DNA of 64,000 nucleotides from Orbilia blumenaviensis (taxonomy: Eukaryota > Ascomycota > Orbiliomycetes > Orbiliales > Orbiliaceae). The notes below the pieces were generated by a model, which did not search any database, was not told the DNA's origin, and worked only from the letters and a program-made list of their open reading frames with translations. Made by a program: the position numbers and the translations under genes. Below are positions 1 to 10,737 of this stretch, piece after piece; the stretch's first letter is position 1; every line of letters begins with the position of its first letter. Where the stretch lies: positions 248,001-312,000 of the forward strand of contig JAVHNS010000012.1 of the NCBI GenBank assembly GCA_036872755.1, given 5' to 3'.

Positions 1-461
1 ATTCATGTCAAATTGGGCTTTTCTCGGCATTCAATCGCGCAGATTTCTCACTCAAAAACAATGGCCCCCATAACAACATGATCGAAAGCATACGGTGCAA
101 GCCAACAGACCACATCAATGATTTTCAAAGTGGATCTGTGCAAATCAGGTTGGGGGAAGTTCGAGGTGCCTATAATAGTGGGAAGAAGCCGGATGCCTCG
201 GAAGTTGACTACAAGCTCGAGAGAGAGCAATTATACAGTTGCTTTCCCATAACAGTTGCCTTTGCTATGAGATCCTACAAGATCAATGGTGTCACGTGCG
301 ATTTCTTTTTAGAACAGAATTGCACAGAGTATATATTTACGGCTGGAAATGCGGGAAGGTATGAGAAAAAATATAGGCTTGGGCAATCTCCTCCGAACCT
401 AAAAGGTTTTAAATGCTATCCACCCTATGGTCTTGTGGATGGGCCTCGAGATGACCTCTAG
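1..461 (+). CDS. Small cysteine-containing protein, 5' end outside window
   Basis: The frame is open from base 3 to the stop at 459-461, giving at least 152 codons, so the true start is probably upstream of the window. An internal ATG at 78 would give 127 aa, but the frame continues upstream of it without a stop. Six cysteines are spread through the visible part and there are no membrane segments. The C-terminus is charged (ends DGPRDDL). I do not recognise the family. Size and cysteine spacing resemble small secreted fungal proteins, but the signal peptide, if any, is not in view, so secretion is only a guess. It converges on the subtilisin-like gene at 587-3005. Confidence 0.55.
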   Translation, partial: SCQIGLFSAFNRADFSLKNNGPHNNMIESIRCKPTDHINDFQSGSVQIRLGEVRGAYNSGKKPDASEVDYKLEREQLYSCFPITVAFAMRSYKINGVTCDFFLEQNCTEYIFTAGNAGRYEKKYRLGQSPPNLKGFKCYPPYGLVDGPRDDL

Positions 462-586
462 CGAACTTGCCTTCATTCACATCTAGCTTTTAACTCTATC
501 TTTGGTTGTATAGTATTTTAGGCTTTGTTACCCTTGTACAGTTAAACCCATGACGCCTAAGCAGATCTGTTCTCTGACCCTTTATC

Positions 587-3005
587 TTACCATTCCGAGC
601 TTGTTCCTTCTGGAGCAGCATTTTCGTACTCCGTAATTAAATCTTGATATTCCGACACGAGACCTTCATGCTCTGAAACAATGTTTCTATATTCGACTGA
701 GGGTAGGTCTCTTTGCTCTGAGCCTGGGCCTTGATGCTCTGAGGGTAGGTCTCTTTGCTCTGAGCCTGGGCCTTGATGCTCTGAGTCTAGGTCTTCAAGC
801 CTCGCGACCACCTCTTGCCTATATATCTCTTCATCCTCGGACCCGGAGCCTTCGTATACATATAGCCTTTCCTCGCGGTCTCGGTAAATAAGAAGTCTCT
901 TGTCACTTCCTACGCTAGCTTTAATCCGTGCATCCGGCCTCGCTGGCCACTCACTTGACGCAATTCCATTCCATATCAGTTTTACATTTTGGCCATCCTG
1001 GGGGTCTCTTGTATAAGATAAAGCCTTCAGTTCCTTGACGGCATCCTTGACTCGAGTCGGGGAACTGGGATTCCGTGATATATAATTTGCTAACATCCCT
1101 GAGACAAATGCCGTAGCTAAATACAATGCGACGAACGAAGATTTGAAAGTGTCAGTCAACGAACTTTATAACTTTAATTAATTTGCTGAGGCATCCCTGT
1201 GAAAATAAGTAGGGACCGAGACGAGCGCCAGGCCTGAGCTAATGCGCAGAGAATAGTTCACGAAACTGGTTGGGCCAGTCAAGCCTTAGTTAGAAAAACA
1301 GTTTCTGCGCAAACGTACCCGATGATGTCCCACTGTAATGCTCCTCATAGTACATATAACTCCGAAGCTGGTCTTCTCTGAGCCTGGGGTCGGGAAACTG
1401 GGGGGCAAAAATATTATCGATTGGAGCCCAAACCATGTTTAAGAAACTTTCGTCATACTGGAGCAGATTCTTAAACTCATTATCAGCTCCTCCTACAACC
1501 ACTAATCTTTTAAGATCTTTTTTAGCGCCGAGGCTAGCAGGAGAATGTGAGATCTTGTCACCCTATAAGCCCCATTCCGGAGACGTCAGCGAACTCTACA
1601 CATAGATAAGCGCATCTTTAAGTCGCGTACGTGTAGTCAAATAGATTCCATAAGGGGGCTTACTGGGGCCCCATCTCCGGCCATAGTGACTACAATAACG
1701 TTTTCTAACCCATGTAGCTTTTTTACCACTTCCGCTATATCGTCGCCCTCTTTTCGATAAAATTCAGCCGCGATATTGACAATACAAGGTCGACCCATGC
1801 TGTTCGACTTGATGTGATCATATATCTTGAGCATTGCGTCTAGTGCAAGAGGGCCATGTCGTGCTGTATAGCCATCTACGATAGGCACGACTACGATCTC
1901 TGCGCTCTGCGCTATTCCAGCTCTTTTACCTACAATTTGACCAGCCACGGAGGCCCCGTTAGGGAAAGTTATGGAATCTATAGAATAACTTATATTCTTT
2001 TCTAGTGGAAGGCGTCCAGGGCAAAGCCAATCTTGAATAACAGTATCAGCAAAATCCTATTAAACCATTAACTTTAGCTTGGACCCCATTAATGTTTCCT
2101 CCGAATTGACAGGCACACCTACTGGGTGATTGAAGTTAAATTCATTGTCCAGTATGTACACTATCGTTCCACGTCCAGGGTTGATGTCATGCAGGTAAGA
2201 TACTTCGATTTCCCTTTCGTCCTTTCGGCGATCATAGCTCTCAAAATAAACATCCTTTGGCCATGACAGCAGCGGGAGGTCTCCGAGTGCATACCTTGTG
2301 ACTGAAAGACTAGTACCTGGTATAGGCTCCTCCCAATGCTCTGTCCACCAATTAGGCTCCGGCCACCTTATCCATTTGTCTTCTAGAGGCTGGTTATACC
2401 AATTCTCTGCCTCCCCCCGACCTGCAACCAGACTATTGATACAAAAGTCAAACTAATAGAGGAGGGTTAGCCGACTTCCTAAACAACTGAAGAGATATAT
2501 TGGTTTAAAGTAGGTATTGTCTCCACTTTGTAGCTGAATAGCTGTTATAGCAAAGAAACACATCCACCCAAAATAGAACCCTTCTTTAGATACCTACTGG
2601 ATTTCCCCATGATACCATCCACCGCATTCCCTTTAAAAAGAATCTCTTGAGAGCGATCTGCATCCTCAAGGTAGTTATATGGCGATAGCTTTGCTCAGAT
2701 GGGTTCATCGGCAGGGTCATTGCATAAGCCCATACCCCAAGATGCTTGCTCCGAACCTTGTGTGTAGAATATATCCTTGGTGGCAATAGCAATCCCGATA
2801 ATTCCCCAGTCTCAAGTTCTTTATCCAGCCGCTCGAAAATTTTAACTCGATGTCGAAATCGCGGTTTTACCCAACATGTAATAACCATCCTATTTTCGAG
2901 GCGCCATACTCCAATTTTTGAATAGAATGTTCGCTTAAATCCGTATATCGGTAGGGAAAAACCAAGTACCAAGAGAAAAAAGCACAGATAAGGATAGTAT
3001 ATCAT
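587..3005 (-). CDS. Secreted subtilisin-like (S8) protein with degenerate active site
   Basis: Five exons on minus: 3005-2598, 2452-2123, 2056-1664, 1562-1319 and 1116-587, total 1905 nt, 634 aa. The start is an ATG followed by a hydrophobic signal-peptide-like stretch (about residues 5-22). The S8 fold is recognisable from residue 230 on: the Asp block IVYILDNEF (Asp238), the His block FPNGASVAGQIVG, the strand IVVTMAGDGAP, then SPAS, and the Ser block SGTSSATAFVSG (Ser457). The active site is damaged. The HGT histidine is Asn279, coded AAC, and the oxyanion Asn of the AGN motif is Asp374. The catalytic Asp and Ser remain. After the domain comes an acidic tail with a duplicated 14-residue repeat. 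Because all splice sites and frames are intact, this looks like an expressed pseudoprotease rather than a dead gene. The acceptor choices are inferred; the Ser-block join (GTSS-A) is strongly supported by homology. Confidence 0.82.
699..782 (-). repeat. Two perfect 42-bp tandem repeats inside the S8-like gene
   Basis: Bases 699-740 and 741-782 are identical. In the reading frame of the last S8 exon they encode two copies of a 14-residue unit (SEHQGPGSEQRDLP), and degenerate relatives (SEYQDL, SEHEGL) lie on the C-terminal side. The unit is a multiple of three, so copy number can change without breaking the frame. Confidence 0.95.
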
Positions 3006-4073
3006 CTTCGTAGACTAGTCAGTGTGAGAATGGTGATATACGTATGTGTTTGTTCCTCCGAGGTTTTTACGAGATAGATAGCCACAGAGAATGGACTACG
3101 CTGAGAGTAACCCTGTCTTCCTTATCTACCTAGTATGTAGTCTATTTATACATGGCCTATCAACATATACATCTCTGTAGAAAGCAGTCTCAGCTAAATC
3201 AGGGTTGTACCATTATGGACATATGTATTTATATAATCTAATCCTAGAAGGTGGTAGTATTTGCGTTCTAAGGTCCTTAAATGGGGCATTCTCATGGGGC
3301 ACATACCTCGAAATGTTGGCTCAGTTTTGAGTTTCCAGAGGCAGAGCGCACTCGCGCACTTGTTGTGACAGCTTCAGTCTACTGTATTGACACCAGCTCC
3401 ACTTCACGTCTGCGATTGATCATCGAGATTTGGAATATAAAATCACGGCCCATTTCATATAAGGTGATACGCGCGGCATGGACACGTCAGCATCTCACCA
3501 TTGACTAGCATTTGTGTGCCACAGTGACAGGAAACAAGCTGCCTAGCAACAAATTTTTACCTTTTTCACTTAATGTTATCATGCATAGCCTTTGAAATAA
3601 CAATATTAAAACGATTCTGTGGAGTGAAGTACTGCACCGTAAACAGCTCCTATCTGTCCAGTTTCAATATAGATCTGCCTAACTCCTTGAACTACATTTT
3701 GCCATCCAAGTTAGCGGGGCCCGGCAATGATTCTCAAGAGTTTGTTGATGTTGATGTACTGTTGGTCTAGGCCCTGGGCGGCGATGACGTTGACGTTGCA
3801 GTTTCATGCATTCACAGTCCACAAATACTCAATGCAATGGACTCAAACACAATATTAATATACTTAGGTAAATATCGATAATACAAACGTTAGGGCCAGT
3901 CTAGCGCGCGCACAGTGGGACAAATTAAGACGTTGCAAACTTATTCTCCTAGTTTTCGATAATTCTATAAACAGGCGTAGCTAGAGTAAACAACATATTG
4001 GTTGGGCCCCGGAGCGCTTCTTACGCTCCGGTTCAACGAATTGTACAAAATTTTCAGCTAAAGCGTCTTATGT
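3006..4073. other. Intergenic, no gene seen
   Basis: This lies between the start of the S8-like gene and the 3' end of the ankyrin gene. Short open frames at 3281-3508 and 3573-3770 on plus have no domain signal or splice context and are treated as chance. It should contain the promoter of the S8-like gene. Confidence 0.6.
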
Positions 4074-7000
4074 TCAATTTGCATTTTCTTTTTCGATGTC
4101 ATCAAAGTGAGCATTCATAGAAGAGTGAAACTCGGAAGGTCCACCAAATATCTGAATTCCACCTCCAGTTACCGACAGAAGCTCACCATAGACAGCTTTA
4201 TCCACGGCTTTGGTTCCTTCGTTGTCCTCGGCATCTCGAAGTTGGACACATTCCTCGTAGCTCCTACCCTTAAAAATTAAGGCATAGCAATCCCGATAGT
4301 GTTTGAATTTCTCCAGATGTCTTTTAGCCCAGATGCTACCCTGTTCCACAATATCCCACCGACCTCGAGACCGGTTCCACCATATATCTGAAACACTTCC
4401 CAGGTCCCGAAGATCAGTACGGGCAGAAGATGTCAGTCGATGGACTGGAGTTCCGCCCATATGGTCCTTTCCAGCCGCTAGTAGTGGGCAAAATGCCAAC
4501 AGTATACCCACAACTTCTATAGAGGGTCTTCCGTCAAATTTCTCTATTCTAGCATCTAAAGCCACATGAAGCGGGTTCTCCAATGCGCCAACTTTTGTTT
4601 CTGACTCCCACCGTGTCAGTATAGACTCAAGTTCGGTTGGGTTCCCCTTGATGTAATCCAGTAGAATATTTAGCCCTTCGATATTATAACTCTTAGCTGT
4701 CCAGTGCAACGTCGTGTTTCCATTGGAGTCTCTCCGGTTGACTGATATGATCTCAGATAAAGGGCTGTCGAGAGCGATGCGAAGGAGCTCAGGCCGACCC
4801 CATGCAGCGAAGAAGTCGAAGATAGTACAGTCGGAAATATACGCTGGAAAGGGCTGTATGTTGTATGCTCGGGGATCTTTGACATCAATCCCGATACCTT
4901 TTGTAGTATCATACCATTCTAGGAAAACTATATTGGCTCACGGGTGATCAGCCTTTAGCCTACTGGTGATAGATAATACCCAATGAAGAACGAAACCTTC
5001 GCCCCTGTGATAGCAGCAAGTGAAAGATAGGGGGAAAGCATAGCGTACGATCAGAAATTCCATGGAATTCAAGTTTACTTCTCTCAATATCCCCCCGAAA
5101 TCTTTGGACAGAAGTACTGACAAGTTGACCAATTTGGTCACGGGTGAGCGAGAGATTTTCATAGAAAGGACATGGGACACTGTTGTGGCCTATGATACCA
5201 GCAACTGGACTTGGTCTTTGCATAGTAGCAATTATATTTCCTGGGCTCCCAAATATCCGTTCCTGCGCATAGCCGGTATTTTCCAGAACTAGTGACTGAT
5301 AATATTCCGCATCCTCGAACAGACCCTCTCGAGTCAGTATTCTCCCCAAAAGATATAAGCCATCTACCGTACCATAACGCAGGTCTCCTTCAAGGGTCCT
5401 AGCTTGGTTCAAATAAATGCTCGCCGAGGATGGGTCTCTTTTATGGAAGTACTCGATCTCAGCAGAACATAACAAACACAGGTACCAGTATTGTGTTGGT
5501 AGTCGCTTGATACTCTCTGAGTCAAATAGACTGATATTCGAGGCAATATCCCACCTCCGCACACGAGAAGCCACATGGCAGATCATGACTAGCCAAGAAG
5601 GGTTAACTCCTATCATGCTTGGTATTTGATCTTGGAGGTTTCGGAGAAGCTCGTCTTTAGTTTCGGGCGGAGCATTCTTCCTTAACAGTGGACGGTTTCT
5701 CGATCCAATGGACCTCAGTATTGAATTCCAGGCAACATCCCAGTGGGCTGCCCGCAAATACGGATAGAGTTTTTCTCGACTCCAATCCATATATTTCACG
5801 GCATCAGAACGCTTTTTCCAATACTCCGGGATAAACGGACGCCACTCGGTATCCCAGTCGCCGGTTAATTCCGTGTCTGATTCGACTTCCTTTGCCTTTT
5901 GCATATAGCTGATCGCTCTATCTCCATAAGTGAGTCTCAAAAACGTAGCTCCAATCCAACCTAATTGAGCATCGCGGCAGGAAGCCAGAACATTTCCTCC
6001 CGCGATTTCATGTGCCATGCTGTTGCCGTAAATGATATTACCGCTCGCATAAAGCTCTTGTAAATATAGGTCTGCTTTTTCCCATTCCAACGCTCCATGG
6101 GCTACTATCACGCTGCGCCCCAATGCTTTGGAAAATCTGTATTTCAATTGCCGGTCATACTTGTCAATATCCAGTCCTTGGAGTTCAACGCGCTGCAGGA
6201 ACTCCATTAACGGTTTGATACCTTCATAATTGGACTTTGACGCTTCATATTTTGCCTGCTTAAGAAGGTGTTTGGCGACGGCAACCTGAAGAAGCTTTTT
6301 ATACCTGTCATGATGACCTCCCTTCAGAAGTTCATGGACGTTACTCAATGCCGCTTGCACATTCTGATTCCTCAGCTCTGTGAGGCCTCGAGAGTATATT
6401 TTGCGATTAATTTCAATCTTGAAATTGTAAGAGATATCTTTGTTACCCGTATTCTTCTCGAGTACGGGAATCAATTCTCTCGCGGCTCCTATTTTCCCCG
6501 CTTGAATGTAGGTGCGTATCTCTTTTTTAAGGCCCTTGAGCGCAAGCTTCGAAAGTTCCGTTTCCAAAGTTTGCATTCCCATAGTCTCGGTCCTTGTCGC
6601 CTTGACTTCTAGTTCTTCGTTTTCCGTTCGAATTGGCACCATGCTGCTGTTTCCAGACTCGGCCAAAGCTGTTTCACAGCCCCCTTTGTTATTTTGAACT
6701 CCAGCTTGGATTTTAGATCTCCTCGTCCATAACAAGTATGAGTTGGTAGCCTCTGTGGGAAGTGGTTTACGGGTAAAATTCTCAATACCAGAAATATGAG
6801 AAAAAAGCCTATCCGCGGTTTCATTCTGCATGCTCCGTGGAAAGGTTTCCAGAGCCTCTGATACTTGTCCTTGTTGAAGATTCTTATATCCCCCAAAACC
6901 GCCCGCAGCCATATGCTCCATCACGGGGTGGCTGATCGAAAGAGAGGTTTCGCTTGGCTTCACAGTCGGACGTGTCGACTCGTGATATTGAATTTGAGGC

Positions 7001-7185
7001 CTTTGGCCCCCATTGATGTTTTCCGCACTCTCATAACTCGTTTTGGGCCGCGATCTATCCTGCGGTATATTCTCGATAACACTTTCCATAGGACTATAAT
7101 TGGCATGGCAAGTATCCAATGACCCTCCAAAAAGCTCGGGACTGACAGTGGCACTCCTTCTCATTTCGACGTTGGATTCCCACAT
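4074..7185 (-). CDS. Helical-repeat plus ankyrin-repeat protein, function unknown
   Basis: Two exons, 7185-4980 and 4927-4074 (3060 nt, 1019 aa), are joined across a 52-nt intron (4928-4979). The start is ATG. Residues 1 to about 210 are polar and probably disordered. Residues about 210-720 are helical and TPR-like, including the segment VRRWDIASN and a W/Y-rich block followed by a RDPSSASIYL motif. After the intron, residues about 750-900 contain ankyrin-type elements: FDFFAAWGRPELLRIAL, then DSNGNTTLHWTAKS, then NPLHVALDARI and GGTPVHRL. The join restores phase (tca ttg g / tt ttc) and yields a contiguous ankyrin domain that would otherwise have no start. It shares a faint but ordered similarity with the divergent gene at 7994-10213. 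I do not recognise a named family. Such ankyrin/TPR proteins in fungi are often lineage-specific. Confidence 0.75.
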
Positions 7186-7993
7186 ATCTCAGCTTCATTC
7201 AACTAGAGACTCGCCTAAGAAAAATAAAAGATTTCCAAGCTCGTATGCGAATTAGGAGGTATCAGAGCAATTGAAAGAGTTAAACCCGTAAGCATAACAT
7301 TTAAAAAAAAAAGCCGAGACGGAAAATCGGTTACATGCTATGGGATGCTAGGCATGGTTCGATCACAATTTTCGTAATCCCTTTCGAAGCTTTCTACCGT
7401 AATTCAGATCTGCAGATAGAGCAAACCAGTTCACAAACACTCCCAAACATAGATGGGCCGTGCATTTTTCCCTTCTCCGTGGGTCTATAGCGGTGCGATA
7501 AGTGGCGTTTTACGAAATTCGGGAGCCTCGTGGTATTTGGCAACAGTTACAGCTGAACCTAACATGTGGGCGTTAGCAGGTCCCTCCGCACAATATGCAA
7601 CAGGACCTTGGCAGAATGGAGCGTCTAGCTATAGCTATCGCCAGCAATAGCTTCTGCTTCGTCTATTGGTCTCGGTTATTCTGAAGCAGGTACTTCTAAC
7701 CCATAGCCTGGGTATGCATTGAAGCCCCAGCCCAGTTGCTCAAATATAAACCACTAGTCGTTCCTGTTCCGACATATAATATACAACGGTACTGAGATCA
7801 AAACGCCCAAAACCCCATTGATTTAAACATCAGTTACTGGACCCATTGAAGATTCGAATGCGTCAAGCCCAGACTTGTCAGAGGGAATTTAGTCTCCCGG
7901 AATAACAGCAGCTGGTCGAGAATACCACAAGACCAGTCTAGCACCAAAGATCGAAACTGTAGAACATTATTGTATACCGTCATTAATAGCAAG
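7186..7993. other. Shared upstream region of a divergent gene pair
   Basis: An 808-bp spacer between the start codons of the minus gene (7185) and the plus gene (7994). It should carry both promoters. An A-run is present near 7301. It also holds one ATG-started open frame of 65 codons (7453-7650), listed separately. Confidence 0.6.
7453..7650 (+). CDS. Possible small ORF in divergent spacer
   Basis: ATG-started, 65 codons, ends with a TAG stop. The product is rich in Ala, Ser, Gly and aromatic residues and lacks charged clusters, cysteines or a signal peptide. No family is recognised. It may be chance, an upstream ORF of the gene at 7994, or a fragment of an older gene. Confidence 0.2.
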   Translation: MGRAFFPSPWVYSGAISGVLRNSGASWYLATVTAEPNMWALAGPSAQYATGPWQNGASSYSYRQQ

Positions 7994-10213
7994 ATGCTTC
8001 GGAAGGCGCTTAAAAAGATAATTTCAAACCGAGACCGCTATGACGATAATGTCCAGCAAACGACTTCAAGCTACGGATTGGGTGCAATGCCTACGAGCTT
8101 TGAAAATGCGGAGAAGAATCCACCGGTTTGGGAAACCACAGCCAACGAACGATACAACGCATCATCACCCAACACTCAAGATCGCGAGACTACAGTATGT
8201 GAGACATGGCCGGGGTCCCTGCAAAACGGCGAGACCCTTGCGCATGGTAGCACTAGACACAATCGAATCGAAAACATCAACGCAGAAGACCTAAAGGCAT
8301 ATTCTCATTTGTATAAGAATGAAGCGTCGGAAATTTCTTCGGCAAACCATTTCCACTCTGAGAATTTAGCTCTGGGCCACCGCCGAATGATCCGAGAATA
8401 CGAAGGCTCCGAATCTTCGAGCAAGCCCATAGTTACTAAGTTAGAAAACTCAGGCCACAATCAACGAAGGCTAGGACTCGAAAACCTAGAAGCCAATTCA
8501 TCAGTACAGCATATCCTAAGCTCCGCTCGTGGCGGTCATTTAAGTGTCGGACTCGTCAACTTCCTCAGCAAAAAGGTAGTAGACGGTATCGATGATACTT
8601 ATTTCGATGTGGACACCGTGCGCTACTTACGTAGGCTCCATAAGATAGTAATGGAGAAGGATAGCGCGCTACAACCCGACACACAATATCAGCTCTGGGG
8701 TGAAGTTTGCCGCAACAGCCGCTCTAAACTGCAACAAAAAGGCTCAAGCTTCCTTATACCTAGTACTAGTCCCGGCCCTGATGTTCCACTCGCAATTGTG
8801 ATACCCGCGGAGTATCCCGGGGGGAAAGATTTGTCCCCCCAGAGTCCGGCTAGGCCTGCCCCCGAGAGCCAAGCAGCTAGTTTAGGAGGTAACTTTGGTG
8901 AGATTTGTAACTCTTTGGTGGCGTTGACTCTAGATCAAGAAAGTGGCCTGGAAGACCTACAAAAACAACTACTCTTAAATACTTCATACTTGATTCAGCA
9001 GAAATCCCAACAAGGGCAATTATTGAGAAGGGATTTGGTCCTCATTATCGAGAATTCACATGAGCGTGGACACTTTGCTGAAAATATCACATCATCGATA
9101 TCTGCTCAGGAAAGGAGCAGGGTCATTACACACGGCAAGGAGCCGGTGAAGTTCAGAATAAACGAAGAAATCGACGCTATATTTTTTGACGACATAGATG
9201 AAATCACCCTAGACATACGCCCGAACATCAAACTATATAACAACCCAATGGAAGAGTGGGCCGCTTCAGTGCACCTCTCTATCAAACAGCAGGTATTGAA
9301 AGACATAAGGGCTGGTCGTTGGGTCGCCGCCGATGGTCTTATAGATTCTTTGGCACATGAATTCCGTTTTTCGACCGCTTCGGAAACCTATCCTTTATTT
9401 CGTGGACTCCCCGCAACTTGGGCCATCCTGGCGAGTTATATTAAAACACGTCTTAGAAGATGGGACCTCATATGTTTCCCAGTCACGGAGATTCTCGATG
9501 GCCTCACAGACGAGTTCGAAAGCCCAATGTCACAAGATCCGGATATATCAGCCGATGAAAAGCTTTGGACTCTGCCGGCAATGGAAATGAGGCATAAGGG
9601 ACGACACTGGCGGCATTGGATGTTTCTTTCGTGGATGATACGGGCCGAGTCAGAGATATTCAGGTATAGGGATCCGCACGCTGCCCAAAGATACTGGGCT
9701 CGAGGTTGGTTTTACCTAAACAAATTTGAAACAGAACTTAAGTTTAGGCATCTTGGATACATCCTCGAAGAATCCCAATACCTCGCAAGAATAATTGAGC
9801 ATCACATCAGCGACGCAGAAAACGACTTTAGTTTCAGCAGAAATCCGCAATTTCGATATCCAGATTCCCTCCAGAGTCGTGAGAAATGGTATGAAGACAT
9901 GACAAAACCGCTGCACTGTACATGCTGCAGGGGCATCCCATTTATACACAGCAGGGTTTACCCAGACCAACGTCATATCGCACTAGAATTCCCTGAAATA
10001 ATGAATATGTTATGGAGCAGGGATAAGTCCCGAGTCTTTCCTTTGAACCGCCAAGACTTATCTGAAGTCACTATCTATTCGAAGGATGGGAGAAGAGTGG
10101 ACGTCAGACCTCCATCCAGCTTCTTAGCTTATGAATTTGGGCGGATGGCGCAGGATGCACGAGAATTTGATCCAGCAGAAATTTGGCTTTCTCGCCAGAT
10201 ACACTGGGGCTAA
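7994..10213 (+). CDS. Hypothetical protein, distant relative of the divergent ankyrin gene
   Basis: Single exon, 739 aa, counted from the ATG at 7994. The frame extends 5' to a TTG at 7970, but a nuclear gene should start at the ATG. The first 200 residues are polar and low in hydrophobics. A helical region follows (about 200-400), then a Trp-rich C-terminal part with RLRRWDLI, WRHWMFLSWMIRAESEIFRYRDP and a helical segment after it. The order RRWD, then W..L..AE.E.F..RDP..A..Y also occurs in the minus-strand neighbour at 4074-7185, so the two look like old paralogs. This copy has no ankyrin segment at the C-terminus. No catalytic motif or membrane segment is visible. The function is unknown. 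Confidence 0.75.
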   Translation: MLRKALKKIISNRDRYDDNVQQTTSSYGLGAMPTSFENAEKNPPVWETTANERYNASSPNTQDRETTVCETWPGSLQNGETLAHGSTRHNRIENINAEDLKAYSHLYKNEASEISSANHFHSENLALGHRRMIREYEGSESSSKPIVTKLENSGHNQRRLGLENLEANSSVQHILSSARGGHLSVGLVNFLSKKVVDGIDDTYFDVDTVRYLRRLHKIVMEKDSALQPDTQYQLWGEVCRNSRSKLQQKGSSFLIPSTSPGPDVPLAIVIPAEYPGGKDLSPQSPARPAPESQAASLGGNFGEICNSLVALTLDQESGLEDLQKQLLLNTSYLIQQKSQQGQLLRRDLVLIIENSHERGHFAENITSSISAQERSRVITHGKEPVKFRINEEIDAIFFDDIDEITLDIRPNIKLYNNPMEEWAASVHLSIKQQVLKDIRAGRWVAADGLIDSLAHEFRFSTASETYPLFRGLPATWAILASYIKTRLRRWDLICFPVTEILDGLTDEFESPMSQDPDISADEKLWTLPAMEMRHKGRHWRHWMFLSWMIRAESEIFRYRDPHAAQRYWARGWFYLNKFETELKFRHLGYILEESQYLARIIEHHISDAENDFSFSRNPQFRYPDSLQSREKWYEDMTKPLHCTCCRGIPFIHSRVYPDQRHIALEFPEIMNMLWSRDKSRVFPLNRQDLSEVTIYSKDGRRVDVRPPSSFLAYEFGRMAQDAREFDPAEIWLSRQIHWG

Positions 10214-10737
10214 ACCGCTTGAATCTAGATATACCCGGTGCCTATTATCGAGAAGCACACTCCACTGATCTAGCCTACGATAGTATTGATACTTGTCATA
10301 TAACCGACGTAAATATATTATCTAGCTGGTAAATACTTTATCGCGCATCATATCCGGTTCTATTCCAATGTGTTGCTTTTGTGGTATATTTGGGTGGCAA
10401 CACAAAGGCAAAGCCATCAGAGTCCAAGCCAAAGCCAAACCAAACCAGACCAGACCAGACCAACCTCCTTGCATCGCATTCCATCACGCGCGACGGCAGA
10501 CGGAACAGGACCGTCCCCCATCTTCCATCTTCCATCATCATAATCATAATCATCATCATCACTGTCTCGCTAATATCACTATCAGTCTCCCCCTTCGCAC
10601 CATCTCCCCCGAGAACCCCAAAAGTATAACCTCCGAGCACCAGCGCCTCGAGACCTGGTAGAATCTACCTCCAATCGGATACCCATACGAGTGGTATGGC
10701 GACGTGAACTTGTCTGGGTCCACGTTTTTCCGATCAG
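10214..10737. other. Upstream region of the NUFIP1-like gene
   Basis: Holds an ACC/AAC-rich stretch around 10410-10465 and an ATC/ATA repeat at about 10532-10562. Several short ATG frames here (10368, 10381) overlap these repeats and are read as 5' leader or upstream-ORF noise. It probably contains the promoter and 5' UTR of the gene at 10738. Confidence 0.55.

Noticed and set aside
587..1159. Separate 190-aa secreted repeat protein starting at 1159
   Set aside because: The apparent start is a TTG, and the sequence continues the S8 domain of the upstream exons (GTSS joined to ATAFVSGMLANYIS), so it is the last exon of that gene.
7970..7993. Earlier start (TTG) for the 739-aa gene
   Set aside because: Nuclear fungal genes rarely start at TTG; an ATG follows nine codons later.
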